Positions 63,329-64,000 of a stretch of DNA of 64,000 nt are shown piece after piece. The position numbers and the translations under genes are program-made. The stretch lies in NCBI RefSeq assembly GCF_001613345.1, contig NZ_BDCE01000090.1:1-64000 (forward strand), written 5' to 3'. The notes under the pieces are model-generated. The model was not told the origin of the DNA and ran no database searches. It was given only the letters and a program-made list of their open reading frames with translations. Origin of the DNA: Nocardia uniformis NBRC 13702. GTDB taxonomy: Bacteria; Actinomycetota; Actinomycetes; Mycobacteriales; Mycobacteriaceae. Each line of letters begins with the position of its first letter. Position 1 is the stretch's first letter.

Positions 63329-64000
63329 CTATGTCGTGGTGGCGGCCGGTGTGCCCGGCTGGTCCAGTCGCAGGACGCAGCGGGTACCGGTGTAGATGGT
63401 CGGCATGCACTGGTTGCAGTGGATGCAGGCCGATCTGGTCGACAGGTCGGATTGGATGCGACGCAACAGGTCTGGCTCGCGGAGCAGGGCGCGTCCCATG
63501 GCTACGAAGTCGAAGCCCTCCGACATCGCCTGGCGCATGGTGTCGTGACTGGTGATGCCGCCCAACAGGATCAGGGGCATGGCGAGTTCGCGGCGGAACT
63601 GGCGCGCGCGGTCGAGGAGGTAGGCCTCGCGGTAGGGGTATTCCTTCAGGAACCCGCGACCGACGAGGCGGAACCCCCAACGAGCCGGTCCGGGAAGGAC
63701 CTTGGCGAATTCGCGGCGGGGAGCGTCGCCGTGAAACAGGAGCATGGGGTTGAGCAGGGAACTGCCGGCGGTCAGTTCGAGGGCGTCGAGCGCGCCGTCG
63801 GCTTCCAGCCAGGCGGCCACCCGCAGTGATTCGGGCAGATCGAGTCCGCCGCGGACGCCGTCCTCCATATTCAGTTTGGCGATCACCGCCAGCCGGTCGC
63901 CGACGGCTTCCCTGACGACGTAGGCGATTTCGCGCGCCAGACGGGCGCGGTTGGCCGCCGAACCGCCGTAGCCGTCGGTGCGGCGGTTGAGTAGCGGGCT
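63329..64000 (-). CDS. old-yellow-enzyme family NADH:flavin oxidoreductase, N-terminal part beyond the right edge
   Basis: The visible 223 residues are the C-terminal half. They contain NRRTDGYGGSAANRARLA (FMN-barrel segment), VIAKLNMEDGVRGG, LLGGITSHDTM and FVAMGRALLREPDL, typical of the NemA/2,4-dienoyl-CoA reductase FMN domain. Near the end HCNQCM and a later Cys (TGTRCVL) resemble the iron-sulphur cysteines of the dienoyl-CoA reductase branch, but the protein stops soon after, without the second FAD/NAD domain of FadH. Likely an ene-reductase. Confidence 0.88.
   Translation of the reverse strand, partial: SPLLNRRTDGYGGSAANRARLAREIAYVVREAVGDRLAVIAKLNMEDGVRGGLDLPESLRVAAWLEADGALDALELTAGSSLLNPMLLFHGDAPRREFAKVLPGPARWGFRLVGRGFLKEYPYREAYLLDRARQFRRELAMPLILLGGITSHDTMRQAMSEGFDFVAMGRALLREPDLLRRIQSDLSTRSACIHCNQCMPTIYTGTRCVLRLDQPGTPAATTT

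Noticed and set aside
1..64000. tRNA or rRNA genes
   Set aside because: I saw no CCA-ended cloverleaf with a GTTCRANNC T-loop or rRNA core sequence in intergenic regions; this was by eye, and a tRNAscan run would be decisive.

Overview
The window comes from a high-GC, mycolic-acid-containing actinomycete, most likely Nocardia or a close relative. The evidence is two MspA-type porins, an AftB-type arabinofuranosyltransferase beside a GT87 mannosyltransferase, an LGFP-repeat cell-wall protein, mycolic-acid-type cyclopropane synthase and fatty acyl-AMP ligase homologues, and tandem flavin monooxygenases. Almost all genes overlap by 1-4 bases or lie close together in operons.

Left part (1-15.8 kb, all minus strand): a PUFA-synthase-like (PfaA/HglE-type) polyketide synthase that runs off the left edge, preceded by a GDSL hydrolase, an FAD oxidoreductase, a long-chain acyl-CoA ligase, a HAD hydrolase, a LysR regulator and a metallo-beta-lactamase-fold hydrolase. 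Then follows a complete sugar ABC importer (ATPase, lipoprotein, two permeases).

16.0-22.5 kb (plus): a tight seven-gene lipid-tailoring operon: ferredoxin-type reductase, membrane desaturase, acyl carrier protein, cyclopropane-synthase-like methyltransferase, P450, fatty acyl-AMP ligase and thioesterase. Its divergent promoter region is duplicated about 7 kb downstream, between a YbjQ-like gene and two tandem MspA porins.

25-34 kb: a pyruvate/2-oxo-acid dehydrogenase operon (E3-E1alpha-E1beta-E2) below a PucR regulator, an IS110 remnant, and an S9 peptidase divergent from a MerR regulator with mirror-image operator-promoters. 35-38 kb: two cell-envelope glycosyltransferases, then a short stretch of gene remnants. 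39-48.4 kb: a mymA-like cluster of three Baeyer-Villiger-type monooxygenases, an esterase, an SRPBCC protein and two SDRs, divergent from a TetR gene that is followed by an ABC1/UbiB kinase. Probable TetR operators lie on both sides of the regulator gene.

50-53 kb: a two-gene exported pair (a beta-propeller-like protein and an LGFP/permuted-papain hydrolase). 53.5-62.4 kb is a variable region full of broken genes. It carries a two-gene short prokaryotic Argonaute system (DREN/DUF4365-APAZ nuclease plus inactive short pAgo, SPARDA type), an alpha/beta hydrolase with an in-frame stop, an ArsR-controlled flavin monooxygenase, and fragments of IS21 IstB, TetR, a flavin monooxygenase and a phosphotransferase. 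The window ends with an SDR and a partial old-yellow-enzyme-type oxidoreductase separated by a strong bidirectional hairpin.
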